Assembly (NCBI GenBank): GCA_021797365.1
Contig: JAJZZU010000069.1
Location: forward strand, 1 to 9,970
Source: Pseudomonadota bacterium
GTDB lineage: Bacteria > Pseudomonadota > Gammaproteobacteria > Acidiferrobacterales > Acidiferrobacteraceae
Direction of reading: 5' to 3'
Length of the DNA stretch: 9,970 bases
Positions 1-6,492 of this stretch are shown one piece after another. The notes beneath the pieces are model-generated. The model was not told the DNA's origin, searched no databases, and worked only from the letters and a program-made list of their open reading frames with translations. Within the stretch, counting starts at the first letter, position 1, and the number at the start of each line of letters is the position of its first letter. The translations under genes were made by a program, and so were the position numbers.

Positions 1-660
1 AAGGGAGCGCATTTGGTGGGCGTTGAGTTGCATCTTCGGGGTCCCGGTGAGGCCCAGCCGGTCGCGGTCGGGATGGATGAGCAAGGCGGTGGCGCGGCGG
101 TGCAGCGGGCGCACGAACACCCACTTCGGCGCCTCGGCCTCGTCGCTGTAGCCTGTGCGCGTTCGCCGATAGCCGCGCGTCTTACCCAGTGCCAGCCAGT
201 TGGCGGCTCGGTAGACGCCGCCATGAAAGCGGCGGGGATCGACGAAGGTTTCCAGCAGCAGCAACGAATGGCCGAAATGCCGTTGCCAGTCGGCGGCGAC
301 CCGCCGTTCAAGCAGGCCGAGCACACGCGAACCGACATTCGGGAAGCGGCCTTGCGGAAGGATCAGGAAGCGGCTGTTGTTGGCGATGAGCTTCAGGCGG
401 TCATACTGGCTGCGGAAATCCCAGCCGATCCAGCGATCGCGCACGCCGCACTTGAGTGCAGCCGCCGATAGCGTGAGCTGCGCCAGCCATTGCCCGCGCC
501 ACGTGGCGACATACCAAAGGGTCTCGCCGAGCTTCGGGAGATCGCCAAGGTAATGATGACGGGCCATCTGCTCCTGATAACGCGGCCCTTCGCCACGCGT
601 GACGGGCCGGACCACCAGTTCTGAAAGGGCCTGGCCGTCGAAAATCGGGGGTGCTTCCAT
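1..660 (-). CDS. DUF4338 (DruA-like) domain protein, probably the N-terminal part of an ISAs1-type transposase; partial
   Basis: The minus-strand frame is open from ATG at 660 to the left edge: 220 codons with no stop, so the C-terminus lies outside the window. An in-frame TAA 48 bases upstream of the ATG limits the start. Visible DUF4338 hallmarks are ARHHYLG (residues 33-39), RDRWIGWDFR (74-83), NNSRFLILP (94-102) and LLETFVDPRRF followed by GGVYRAANW (135-155). DUF4338 is the domain of DruA from Druantia anti-phage loci, but it also occurs fused to transposases. Here it lacks the N-terminal extension of about 100 residues that I recall for stand-alone DruA-like proteins. The last visible residues, MQLNAHQMRSL (210-220), resemble the linker preceding the DDE_Tnp_1-associated domain of ISAs1-family transposases. 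I therefore infer a fusion transposase rather than a defence protein. The domain call is fairly sure; the fusion is inference because the catalytic half is not visible. No strong ribosome binding site is seen. Confidence 0.75.
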   Translation of the reverse strand, partial: MEAPPIFDGQALSELVVRPVTRGEGPRYQEQMARHHYLGDLPKLGETLWYVATWRGQWLAQLTLSAAALKCGVRDRWIGWDFRSQYDRLKLIANNSRFLILPQGRFPNVGSRVLGLLERRVAADWQRHFGHSLLLLETFVDPRRFHGGVYRAANWLALGKTRGYRRTRTGYSDEAEAPKWVFVRPLHRRATALLIHPDRDRLGLTGTPKMQLNAHQMRSL

Positions 661-738
661 ACGCCCATGATGCCGCAGCGCTGCAGGCTTGTCCAGTGAC
701 CGAGGTTAAGTTGTTCTATAGGGACGGGAATCTTCTGA

Positions 739-754
739 GGACAAATTCGCCCTG
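739..754 (-). repeat. Candidate outer end of the insertion sequence
   Basis: Reading outward from the transposase-like gene, the minus strand gives CAGGGCGAATTTGTCC here, about 80 bases upstream of the ATG at 660. A CAGGG-type tip would be plausible for an insertion sequence end. The partner inverted repeat and the target duplication lie outside the window, so this is a guess from position and composition. Confidence 0.2.
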
Positions 755-781
755 CCCGTGTTGACCCCACCCGCGCAATCG

Positions 782-793
782 CCGTCCGGACGG
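782..793. promoter_or_regulatory. 12-base perfect palindrome upstream of the small gene
   Basis: CCGTCCGGACGG is a perfect dyad ending two bases before the TATAAT hexamer at 796-801. Its position just upstream of a -10 element fits an operator or activator site for the small gene that follows. No protein can be named. Confidence 0.35.
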
Positions 794-795
794 TC

Positions 796-801
796 TATAA
801 T
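796..801 (+). promoter_or_regulatory. Consensus -10 element (TATAAT) for the small gene
   Basis: A perfect TATAAT lies 32 bases before the ATG at 833, leaving a short leader with an AGGAG ribosome site. There is no -35 hexamer at 16-18 bases; the nearest good match, TTGACC at 761-766, is 29 bases away. The promoter may need an activator or may not be a standard sigma-70 promoter. Confidence 0.4.
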
Positions 802-803
802 TT

Positions 804-816
804 CGTTACTGTCACG
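804..816. repeat. 13-base near-palindromic direct repeat, copy 1
   Basis: CGTTACTGTCACG occurs here and again, identically, at 1085-1097. It is dyad-symmetric in five of six base pairs around a central T (only T4/C10 break it). This copy covers the expected transcription start just after the TATAAT at 796-801, where a bound protein would block transcription of the small gene. Confidence 0.6.
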
Positions 817-832
817 GAATAGGAGCGCGTCC

Positions 833-1084
833 ATGCCTCGCCCACCCCTCTACAAAAGCGGCCCCATGACCCCTGCCGAGCGCCAACGCGAGAAGCGCGC
901 CCGGGACAGGGAGACGATTTGGGGTCCGGACGGCGACGAGAAGGAACTATCCGACAGCGGCCTTATCGAGCAGCTACGCATCGCGTTTGCTAAGGACCGC
1001 CAGGCCATCCGGGCCGGCCGGCGCAACCGCTCCACGGGCGCTATTACGCGAGCGCTGTTGAAGGAGGTGGGGCGGCGGGTATAG
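833..1084 (+). CDS. Small basic hypothetical protein (83 aa) of the island
   Basis: I do not recognise this protein. The start is the ATG at 833 because AGGAG at 821-825 sits 7 bases before it; a longer reading from upstream codons would pass through the promoter region. The N-terminus carries MTPAERQREKRARDRE (residues 12-27), a strongly basic stretch of a kind common at the start of small phage or plasmid DNA-associated proteins. An acidic patch (GDEKELSD) follows, then a helix-prone basic C-terminal half ending RSTGAITRALLKEVGRRV. No signal peptide or membrane segment is seen. It converges on the recombinase gene with 13 bases between stop codons, and those 13 bases are exactly the second copy of the flanking repeat. 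A DNA-binding regulator of the island, perhaps acting on that repeat, is possible but unproven. Confidence 0.6.
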   Translation: MPRPPLYKSGPMTPAERQREKRARDRETIWGPDGDEKELSDSGLIEQLRIAFAKDRQAIRAGRRNRSTGAITRALLKEVGRRV

Positions 1085-1097
1085 CGTTACTGTCACG
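1085..1097. repeat. 13-base near-palindromic direct repeat, copy 2
   Basis: An identical CGTTACTGTCACG to that at 804-816. It fills exactly the space between the TAG of the small gene (1082-1084) and the minus-strand TAG of the recombinase (1098-1100). There is no T-rich tail on either side, so it does not look like an intrinsic terminator. Confidence 0.6.
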
Positions 1098-2114
1098 CTA
1101 CCCCAGCAACTCCGCCAAATCTTCCGCCCGCAGGTGCGTGTACCGCTTGAGCATCTGCATGGTCTTGTGGCCGGTGATGGCCGCGACCTCCATAGCCCCA
1201 AAACCCTTCTCCGACAGCCGGGAAGCCGCCTCGTGGCGCAAGTCATGGAAGGTCAGTCCGGTGATGCCGGCGGCCTTGCAGACCCGCTCGAAGGCCTGCG
1301 AGATGGAGTCCGGGCGCATGCTCCACACGTGGCCGTCTATACGCCGGGGGAGCGCGTCGAGGATGGCGACGGCCGTCGTGGACAGCGGTATCCGCCGGGG
1401 CGTGCCCGTCTTGGTCTCCGGGATCAGCAACACCCGCGCCTGGCGGCATTGCGGGCCGGACGGCCCGTCCAGGTGATCCCATCGCATGGCCGCGATCTCC
1501 CCGCGGCGCATGGCGGTCTCTATGGCCCAGGTGATGAGGGGGCCAATCTCCCCGCCATAGGTGGCGGCGGCGGACATAAGCCGGGCGTATTCGTCGCCCT
1601 GCAGGCGGCGGTCGCGGGCATTGTTCAGCTTGGGTATAGAGACGTTTGGAACGGGGTTTACGAGTCCGCCCATACCCCACTCGCGGATAGCGATCTTATA
1701 AAGGTGTGACAGGATGGCGAGGCGGCGCTTGATCGTAATCGGGCTATACCCATCAGCTAGGAGGGAGTCCCTATATTGGGCGAGGTCCTTGCTTTGCAGT
1801 GATCCGAGTGTCAGACGCCCCAAAGGACCAACCGCCAAAATCGCGATGACGGAGGCTTCCTGGACGGCCCCACGCTTTTTGCTGGACACCTCGCGCCCGT
1901 ACCGGCTCAATGCCTCGGCGATGGTCGTCCTGGTCGCCTCGGCGCGCGAAACAAACACCTCACGGTCGATTTCGGATTCAATCTGGCGCGCCCACGCCTC
2001 GGCCTTGGCCTTGGTATCGAAAGTTCTATACTGGGGCTCATGTCCCCGCCGGATGATTTGCGCCTGCCAAGCGCTCCGGCCTCCCGGCCCAGGCCGTTTG
2101 CGGAATGTTGCCAT
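1098..2114 (-). CDS. Phage/island-type tyrosine recombinase (integrase)
   Basis: This 338-residue site-specific recombinase should integrate and excise the mobile element through a covalent 3'-phosphotyrosine intermediate. All catalytic residues of the family are visible: Arg203 (TAMRRGEI), Lys235 (PETKTGTP), His290 and Arg293 (FHDLRHEAASR), His316 (ITGHKTMQ) and the nucleophile Tyr325 (KRYTHLR). Residues 1-60 form the N-terminal arm-binding region; about 60-150 are the SAM-like core-binding domain (TTIAEALSRYG through RLAILSHLYKIA). The length is normal for P4/phage-type integrases. The ATG at 2114 follows a G-run (GGGGGGTT) that can serve as ribosome site. The start codon lies inside one TTATGGCA-type octamer, which hints at autoregulation. 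The gene runs away from the tRNA-Ala 3' end 88 bases upstream, the usual arrangement in tRNA-targeted islands. It looks intact. Confidence 0.95.
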   Translation of the reverse strand: MATFRKRPGPGGRSAWQAQIIRRGHEPQYRTFDTKAKAEAWARQIESEIDREVFVSRAEATRTTIAEALSRYGREVSSKKRGAVQEASVIAILAVGPLGRLTLGSLQSKDLAQYRDSLLADGYSPITIKRRLAILSHLYKIAIREWGMGGLVNPVPNVSIPKLNNARDRRLQGDEYARLMSAAATYGGEIGPLITWAIETAMRRGEIAAMRWDHLDGPSGPQCRQARVLLIPETKTGTPRRIPLSTTAVAILDALPRRIDGHVWSMRPDSISQAFERVCKAAGITGLTFHDLRHEAASRLSEKGFGAMEVAAITGHKTMQMLKRYTHLRAEDLAELLG

Positions 2115-2155
2115 AACCCCCCATTTGCCATACGCGTTATGGCAGGATTATGGCA
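2109..2155. repeat. Cluster of four TTATGGCA / TGCCATAA octamers between integrase and tRNA
   Basis: The octamer appears as TGCCATAA at 2109-2116, TGCCATA(c) at 2126-2133, TTATGGCA at 2137-2144 and TTATGGCA at 2148-2155. Two copies point each way, and the middle pair forms the perfect inverted repeat GCCATA-CGCGT-TATGGC (2127-2143). The first copy overlaps the integrase start codon. The location between the recombinase gene and the tRNA 3' end is where arm-type integrase sites or excisionase sites are normally found. The repeat is seen directly; the role is inferred. Confidence 0.6.
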
Positions 2156-2202
2156 TATTCCCCTTTGACTCCGGTATACTGCGCCGTAAGTCCTTGATTT
2201 TA

Positions 2203-2278
<76 letters not shown>

Positions 2279-2288
2279 AGTGGGCGGC

Positions 2289-2294
2289 ATTGTA
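2289..2294 (-). promoter_or_regulatory. Likely -10 element of the tRNA-Ala promoter
   Basis: TACAAT on the minus strand ends 10 bases before the mature tRNA 5' end at 2278, so the primary transcript would carry only a few leader bases. A poor -35 (TTCCCT, 2312-2317) lies 17 bases upstream. The rest of 2279-2594 holds no gene I can support. Confidence 0.4.
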
Positions 2295-2441
2295 AAGGAC
2301 TCCGGGCCAGGAGGGAAGTTGCCGATGACAGGGTTTCGGCGTGATCGAGGTCGGACCCGACGATCCGCATCCCGCAATGATGGGCCAAGCGCCTAAATCC
2401 GCCCCGCACGCACCACCCAGACCCATCCGCTGTACCCCTTT

Positions 2442-2453
2442 GGCCCATGGGCC
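2442..2453. promoter_or_regulatory. 12-base perfect palindrome upstream of the c-di-GMP gene
   Basis: GGCCCATGGGCC is a perfect dyad 26 bases before a TATACT hexamer at 2480-2485. A short GC hairpin (CCGCC-GTCT-GGCGG, 2459-2472) lies between them. Together they may form the control region of the gene starting at 2595; no regulator can be named. Confidence 0.25.
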
Positions 2454-2479
2454 CGCAGCCGCCGTCTGGCGGGCTTGTC

Positions 2480-2485
2480 TATACT
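2480..2485 (+). promoter_or_regulatory. Possible -10 element for the GGDEF-EAL gene
   Basis: TATACT matches the sigma-70 -10 consensus in five of six bases and lies 110 bases before the ATG at 2595. There is no convincing -35 at the normal distance. Downstream, CGGCAA followed by CCGGG is repeated at 2535-2545 and 2553-2565. Confidence 0.25.
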
Positions 2486-2594
2486 CACAATCAGGGCATA
2501 CGTCGGCCTCGCCGGCCCCCCAGAATCGCCGGAGCGGCAACCGGGGTTCTGACGGCAACACCGGGAACGACGATAACGATAAAGGGGGTGGCCT

Positions 2595-5120
2595 ATGCGG
2601 AAGGGCAATAATGCCGACCTGCATGGCAAACTCGCGTTCTTACTGGCCTTCAGCACGGATGCCGTATTCGTCCTTGACGAGCGAGGCATCATCCAGACGA
2701 CCAATCACGAGGCCTGCCGGATTCTGGCCTGCGAGGCGTCGGCGCTTGCCGGGGCGAGCCTGCGTGCCTGGCGTACCGATGCCCCCATCCGCCCGCACCC
2801 CGATAGCACGCGCCCCGACAGCCTGTGCTACAGCGCCTTCTTCCGCCGCCACGACGGCGAGACTTTTCTGGCGGATGTGAGCATCGCCGGCGTAGTCGAG
2901 GGGGGTGAGCGGACGTATGTCGCAATCCTGCGCGATATGAGCTGGCTCGCCGAGGCGGCCTACAAACAGAACCTCGCCGCCGCGGTCTTTGATAACAGCA
3001 TACAGGCCATCATGGTCACGAACGCCGCCAACCGTATCGTCGCGGTGAACGCCGCCTTCGAGCGCCTCACGGGCTACAATGCCCCGGAGGTGATAGGCCG
3101 GTCTCCGAACCTCCTGCAATCAGGGCGCCACGATAAGGCCTTTTACGCCGACCTCTGGCGCGCTGTACTTGCGACTGGCCACTGGCAAGGCGAGATCTGG
3201 GACCGACGCAAGAACGGCGAAATCTTCCCGGAATGGCTCACCATAAGCGTCGTACGCGACGACTCCGGGGCCATAACGCATCATGTCGCCATATGCCACG
3301 ACATAACGGAGCGCAAGGAGTCGGAGGAACGCCTGCGTCATGTGACCGATTTCTACTCGGCACTCTGTCAAGTCGACCACCTGGTCGCCTGCCGCACCAA
3401 TCCCCAAGCCCTTTTCGAGGGCATCTGTCGCACCACCGTGGAATATGGGCACCTGCGATGCGCATACATCACTGTAGTCGAGCCCCCCAATGTCCCGCGG
3501 ATCGTCGCCGCGTTCTCGGAAGCCAAAGACGGCGCGGCCCTGCCACCCGAAGAGGCGGTGCGGACGCTCTCGCAAGACGCCATCCTGGCCGGCGAACCCG
3601 TCGTGCAGCAAGGAGGAGACAACATGGAGGCAGGATGTGTCCGCTTGCCGGATGCGTCGGTAAACCTGTCGGCGGGCGCGTTCCCTTTCAAGCGGGGCGA
3701 CCAGGTGTACGGCGCGCTCTGCGTCTTTTCGGACGAGGCCTCTTTTTTCGACAATGACCTTTTGCATCTCTTGCGGCGCATTGCCGAAGACATCTCGTTT
3801 GCGCTCGACAGCTTCGATCAGGAAACGCTCCGGCAGGCCGCCGAATCTCGCGCCAATTACCTCGCCCAGCACGATACGCTGACCGGCCTCTATCGGCGCA
3901 ACATGATCGAAGAGGCGATGGCGCGGCATCACGCGCAAGGGGCGCAAACAGACAGCGTCTACAGCCTGGGGCTGATCGATCTCGACCATTTCAAGGTCAT
4001 AAACGACACCTACGGCCACGCCGTCGGTGACGAGGTCCTGGTCCATGCCGCCAAGATCCTGCGCGCCGCCATGCGCCTTGGAGATCTCGTGGGGCGCTGG
4101 GGCGGCGAGGAATTCCTGTGCCTGCTCCCCGACACCGGGCCGGACTCGGCGCTTTATGGCATGGAACGGATCCGCGAACGGCTTGCACATACCGCGATTT
4201 CCGTGGGCGGCCACGAACTTCATGTCACCGCCAGCATCGGTGTAGCGACCTTCCCGTTCGATGGCAAAACCATAGCGGAGCTCATGACCATGGTCGATGC
4301 CGCTCTCTATCAGTCCAAGCAGGAGGGTGGCGACCGGGTCCGCCGGGCCGGCGCAAGTCCCAGCATCTTTTGTATTGGCGGACAGATCGAAGAGGCCTTG
4401 GGCCATGGCCGGGTCGTGGCCGCGGCCCAGCCCATCGTGTCCCTGAAAGACGGTGTGGTGGTCGCCGACGAATCCCTGGCGCGTTTGGTCTTGCCTGGAG
4501 GCGTGGTCCTGGACGCCGCGCAGTTCATCGAGGCCGCCGCGCACCTGGGCCAGCTGCAACGCATCGATCAGGTGATCATAGCCCAGGTCATGCGCCGCTG
4601 CGTGGAGCGCGTCAAGGCCCACGATGCGCCCATACTGCATTTCGTGAATGCCTCGGCGGGCCTGCTTGCGCAGGCCCAGACACTCGCCGCCCTTCTGCAG
4701 GACGCCCGCAATCAAGGTCGCGATACCGGGCTCACCCGGGACTGCGGGACGCCGTTTGTCATCGAGATCACGGAGCGGGCCATGCTCCGCGACCGTAAGG
4801 CCGTAAAGCGCCATCTGGAACCGCTACTGGAGTACGGCTTTCGCGTGGCGCTCGACGACTTTGGGAGCGGTTACTCGTCGTTCCTGTACCTGGCCGACTT
4901 CCCCGTATCCTTCCTGAAGATCGAAAAGGAACTCGTGGTACGCGTCACCTCCGACAGGCGCGTGGCGGCCATTATCCACGACATCGCAAGACTCGGTCAC
5001 GACCTGGGCATTACGACCATAGCCGAGGGCATAGAGGGCGCAGATACCGCCGATGCCCTGCTCGCGCTCGATATCGATTGGGGCCAGGGATTCCACTTCG
5101 GACGACCTGTGCTTGCATGA
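2595..5120 (+). CDS. PAS-PAS-GAF-GGDEF-EAL cyclic di-GMP signalling protein
   Basis: This 841-residue cytosolic protein has no membrane segment or signal peptide. Modules in order: PAS 1 (about 13-113), PAS 2 with PAC end (about 126-240, DITERKE), GAF (about 255-405), GGDEF (about 421-585) and EAL (about 600-838). The cyclase site is GGEEF (503-507) with the substrate-side HDTLTGLYRR (426-435). RLGD (494-497) lies five residues before it, the normal place of the RxxD product-inhibition site. In the EAL domain the signature reads ESL (626-628). Glu626, Asn685, Glu727, Asp754-Asp755, Lys775, Glu811 and Gln831 match the metal-binding and catalytic set known from this family. Both activities are therefore possible, with cyclase likely. 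The ligands of the PAS and GAF domains are unknown. The start is backed by GGGGGTGG at 2584-2591. The gene converges on the response regulator gene, with 19 bases between stop codons and no terminator visible. Confidence 0.95.
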   Translation: MRKGNNADLHGKLAFLLAFSTDAVFVLDERGIIQTTNHEACRILACEASALAGASLRAWRTDAPIRPHPDSTRPDSLCYSAFFRRHDGETFLADVSIAGVVEGGERTYVAILRDMSWLAEAAYKQNLAAAVFDNSIQAIMVTNAANRIVAVNAAFERLTGYNAPEVIGRSPNLLQSGRHDKAFYADLWRAVLATGHWQGEIWDRRKNGEIFPEWLTISVVRDDSGAITHHVAICHDITERKESEERLRHVTDFYSALCQVDHLVACRTNPQALFEGICRTTVEYGHLRCAYITVVEPPNVPRIVAAFSEAKDGAALPPEEAVRTLSQDAILAGEPVVQQGGDNMEAGCVRLPDASVNLSAGAFPFKRGDQVYGALCVFSDEASFFDNDLLHLLRRIAEDISFALDSFDQETLRQAAESRANYLAQHDTLTGLYRRNMIEEAMARHHAQGAQTDSVYSLGLIDLDHFKVINDTYGHAVGDEVLVHAAKILRAAMRLGDLVGRWGGEEFLCLLPDTGPDSALYGMERIRERLAHTAISVGGHELHVTASIGVATFPFDGKTIAELMTMVDAALYQSKQEGGDRVRRAGASPSIFCIGGQIEEALGHGRVVAAAQPIVSLKDGVVVADESLARLVLPGGVVLDAAQFIEAAAHLGQLQRIDQVIIAQVMRRCVERVKAHDAPILHFVNASAGLLAQAQTLAALLQDARNQGRDTGLTRDCGTPFVIEITERAMLRDRKAVKRHLEPLLEYGFRVALDDFGSGYSSFLYLADFPVSFLKIEKELVVRVTSDRRVAAIIHDIARLGHDLGITTIAEGIEGADTADALLALDIDWGQGFHFGRPVLA

Positions 5121-5139
5121 CCACCAGCAACCCGCTTGC

Positions 5140-6492
5140 CTAAGGCGTTTTACTGTCGCGTACCCGCCGCCATACCGTGTTTTTCCCGACCTGCAGGATC
5201 TCGGCGGCCTTGGCCTGGTTGCCTTGCGTGCGCTCCAGGACGTACGTCAGGTACTGGCGCTCCAGCTCCTCCAGGCTCACGAGATCCTTCATCTGGGAAA
5301 AGAGCGGGGGGCCGGAGTCGCCGGCGCCCTGATCCAGGCGGATGTCGTCTGCATCCAACACCTCGGTATCGCCGGCCAATGTCAGGCTGCGCTCGATCAC
5401 GTTTCGGAGCTCGCGCACATTGCCGGGCCATTGCACCTGACCCAGCTTGCGCAAGGCGTCCGACGTGATGTGCGGAACCGGGCGGCCGGCCTTGGCACAA
5501 TAGCGCTCCACGAAATAGGCGGTCAGCTCCGGGATGTCGTCGCGGCGGTTGCGCAGGGGCGGGACGGTGAGCGGCAGGACATTCAACCGAAAATAGAGAT
5601 CATCGCGAAACACGCCCTCGCGCACGAGCGTGGCGAGGTCCCGGTGGGTAGCGGCTATGATGCGCACGTCGACCTTACGTCCGACATTGGCCCCCACCGG
5701 CCGGATCTCCTGCTCCTGCAGGACACGCAGGAGCCGGACCTGCAGCCCCGGCGAGATGTCACCGATCTCGTCTAGGAAAAGGCTGCCCTTGTGCGCCTCC
5801 TCGAAGAGCCCGCGACGAGAGCGGTCGGCCCCGGTAAAGGCCCCCTGCACATGCCCGAAGAGTTCGCTCTCCAAAAGCTGTTCGGACATGGCCGCGCAAT
5901 TGACGGCGATGAACGAGCGCCCCTGGCGATTGCTGCGGTCATGGATGGCGCGCGCCACCAGTTCCTTACCCGTCCCGCTCTCGCCCTGGACGAGCACCGG
6001 AAGGTCCGACAAGGCGACTCGATCGAGGGAGGCGAAGATCCCGGACAGACCAGTCTCCTCGCCGATCACAGCCGCCTTCTTGTCGGCGCGCAGGCGCGAA
6101 CGCAAGGTCTGGACCTCGCGCTTCAATTGCCGCCGCTCCAGGATCGAGCTGATCCGCAGCAACAGCTCCTGGGTCTCCACCGGCTTCATCAGATAGTCGT
6201 CGACCCCCACGCGCATGGCCTCGACCGCCGACGGCACGCTGGCATAGGCGGTGACGATCAATACCCCGATGTTACTTTGCAGGGCCCGCACCCCCTGCGC
6301 CACCTTGAGACCATCGTCGTCATGGACGAGCTTCAAGTCGGTGATCACCATGTCAAAACTCTGGGCCGCGGCCTGCGCCAGGGCCGTCTCCACCGAGCCC
6401 GCGCACACCACCGCATAGCCCGCGCGCTCGAGCGTGCGCGCCAGGATCTTCAGGAGCGCCTGCTCGTCATCCACCAAGAGTATGTCGGTCAC
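5140..6492 (-). CDS. NtrC-family sigma-54-dependent response regulator
   Basis: The 450-residue protein should receive phosphate from the kinase encoded just upstream and activate sigma-54 promoters. The receiver domain (1-120) has Asp8-Asp9, phospho-acceptor Asp52 (ITDLKL), Thr81 and Lys103. The AAA+ domain (about 142-370) has Walker A GESGTGKE (170-177), the sigma-54-contacting GAFTGA loop (217-222), Walker B SLFLDEIGD (237-245) and sensor II WPGNVRELRN (355-364). A Fis-type helix-turn-helix closes the protein (about 412-446, NQAKAAEIL, KNTVWRR). All key residues are present. The start is GTG at 6492, with GAGGGG at 6495-6500; it overlaps the kinase stop by four bases (GTGA), which implies translational coupling. 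I found no -24/-12 promoter in the window, so its target is probably outside. Confidence 0.95.
   Translation of the reverse strand: MTDILLVDDEQALLKILARTLERAGYAVVCAGSVETALAQAAAQSFDMVITDLKLVHDDDGLKVAQGVRALQSNIGVLIVTAYASVPSAVEAMRVGVDDYLMKPVETQELLLRISSILERRQLKREVQTLRSRLRADKKAAVIGEETGLSGIFASLDRVALSDLPVLVQGESGTGKELVARAIHDRSNRQGRSFIAVNCAAMSEQLLESELFGHVQGAFTGADRSRRGLFEEAHKGSLFLDEIGDISPGLQVRLLRVLQEQEIRPVGANVGRKVDVRIIAATHRDLATLVREGVFRDDLYFRLNVLPLTVPPLRNRRDDIPELTAYFVERYCAKAGRPVPHITSDALRKLGQVQWPGNVRELRNVIERSLTLAGDTEVLDADDIRLDQGAGDSGPPLFSQMKDLVSLEELERQYLTYVLERTQGNQAKAAEILQVGKNTVWRRVRDSKTP

Noticed and set aside
13..471. Plus-strand open frame of 152 codons at the left edge
   Set aside because: It lies antisense to the DUF4338 gene, whose frame gives recognisable conserved motifs. 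The plus-strand product resembles nothing and has low-complexity composition typical of GC-rich shadow frames.
393..770. Minus-strand open frame of 125 codons
   Set aside because: It is in another frame over the first part of the DUF4338 gene and its product shows no domain; it also crosses the likely insertion sequence end.
761..801. TTGACC and TATAAT as a promoter pair
   Set aside because: The 29-base gap is too long for sigma-70 and longer even than the 19-20 base spacing of MerR-type promoters.
1..2202. Second attachment site (copy of the tRNA 3' end) inside the window
   Set aside because: No repeat of the tRNA acceptor or T-arm sequence was seen left of the tRNA, so the far end must be outside.
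3120..4814. Minus-strand open frame of 564 codons
   Set aside because: It is long but wholly antisense to the PAS-GAF-GGDEF-EAL gene, where every domain motif is in the plus frame. Long antisense frames are common in GC-rich genes.
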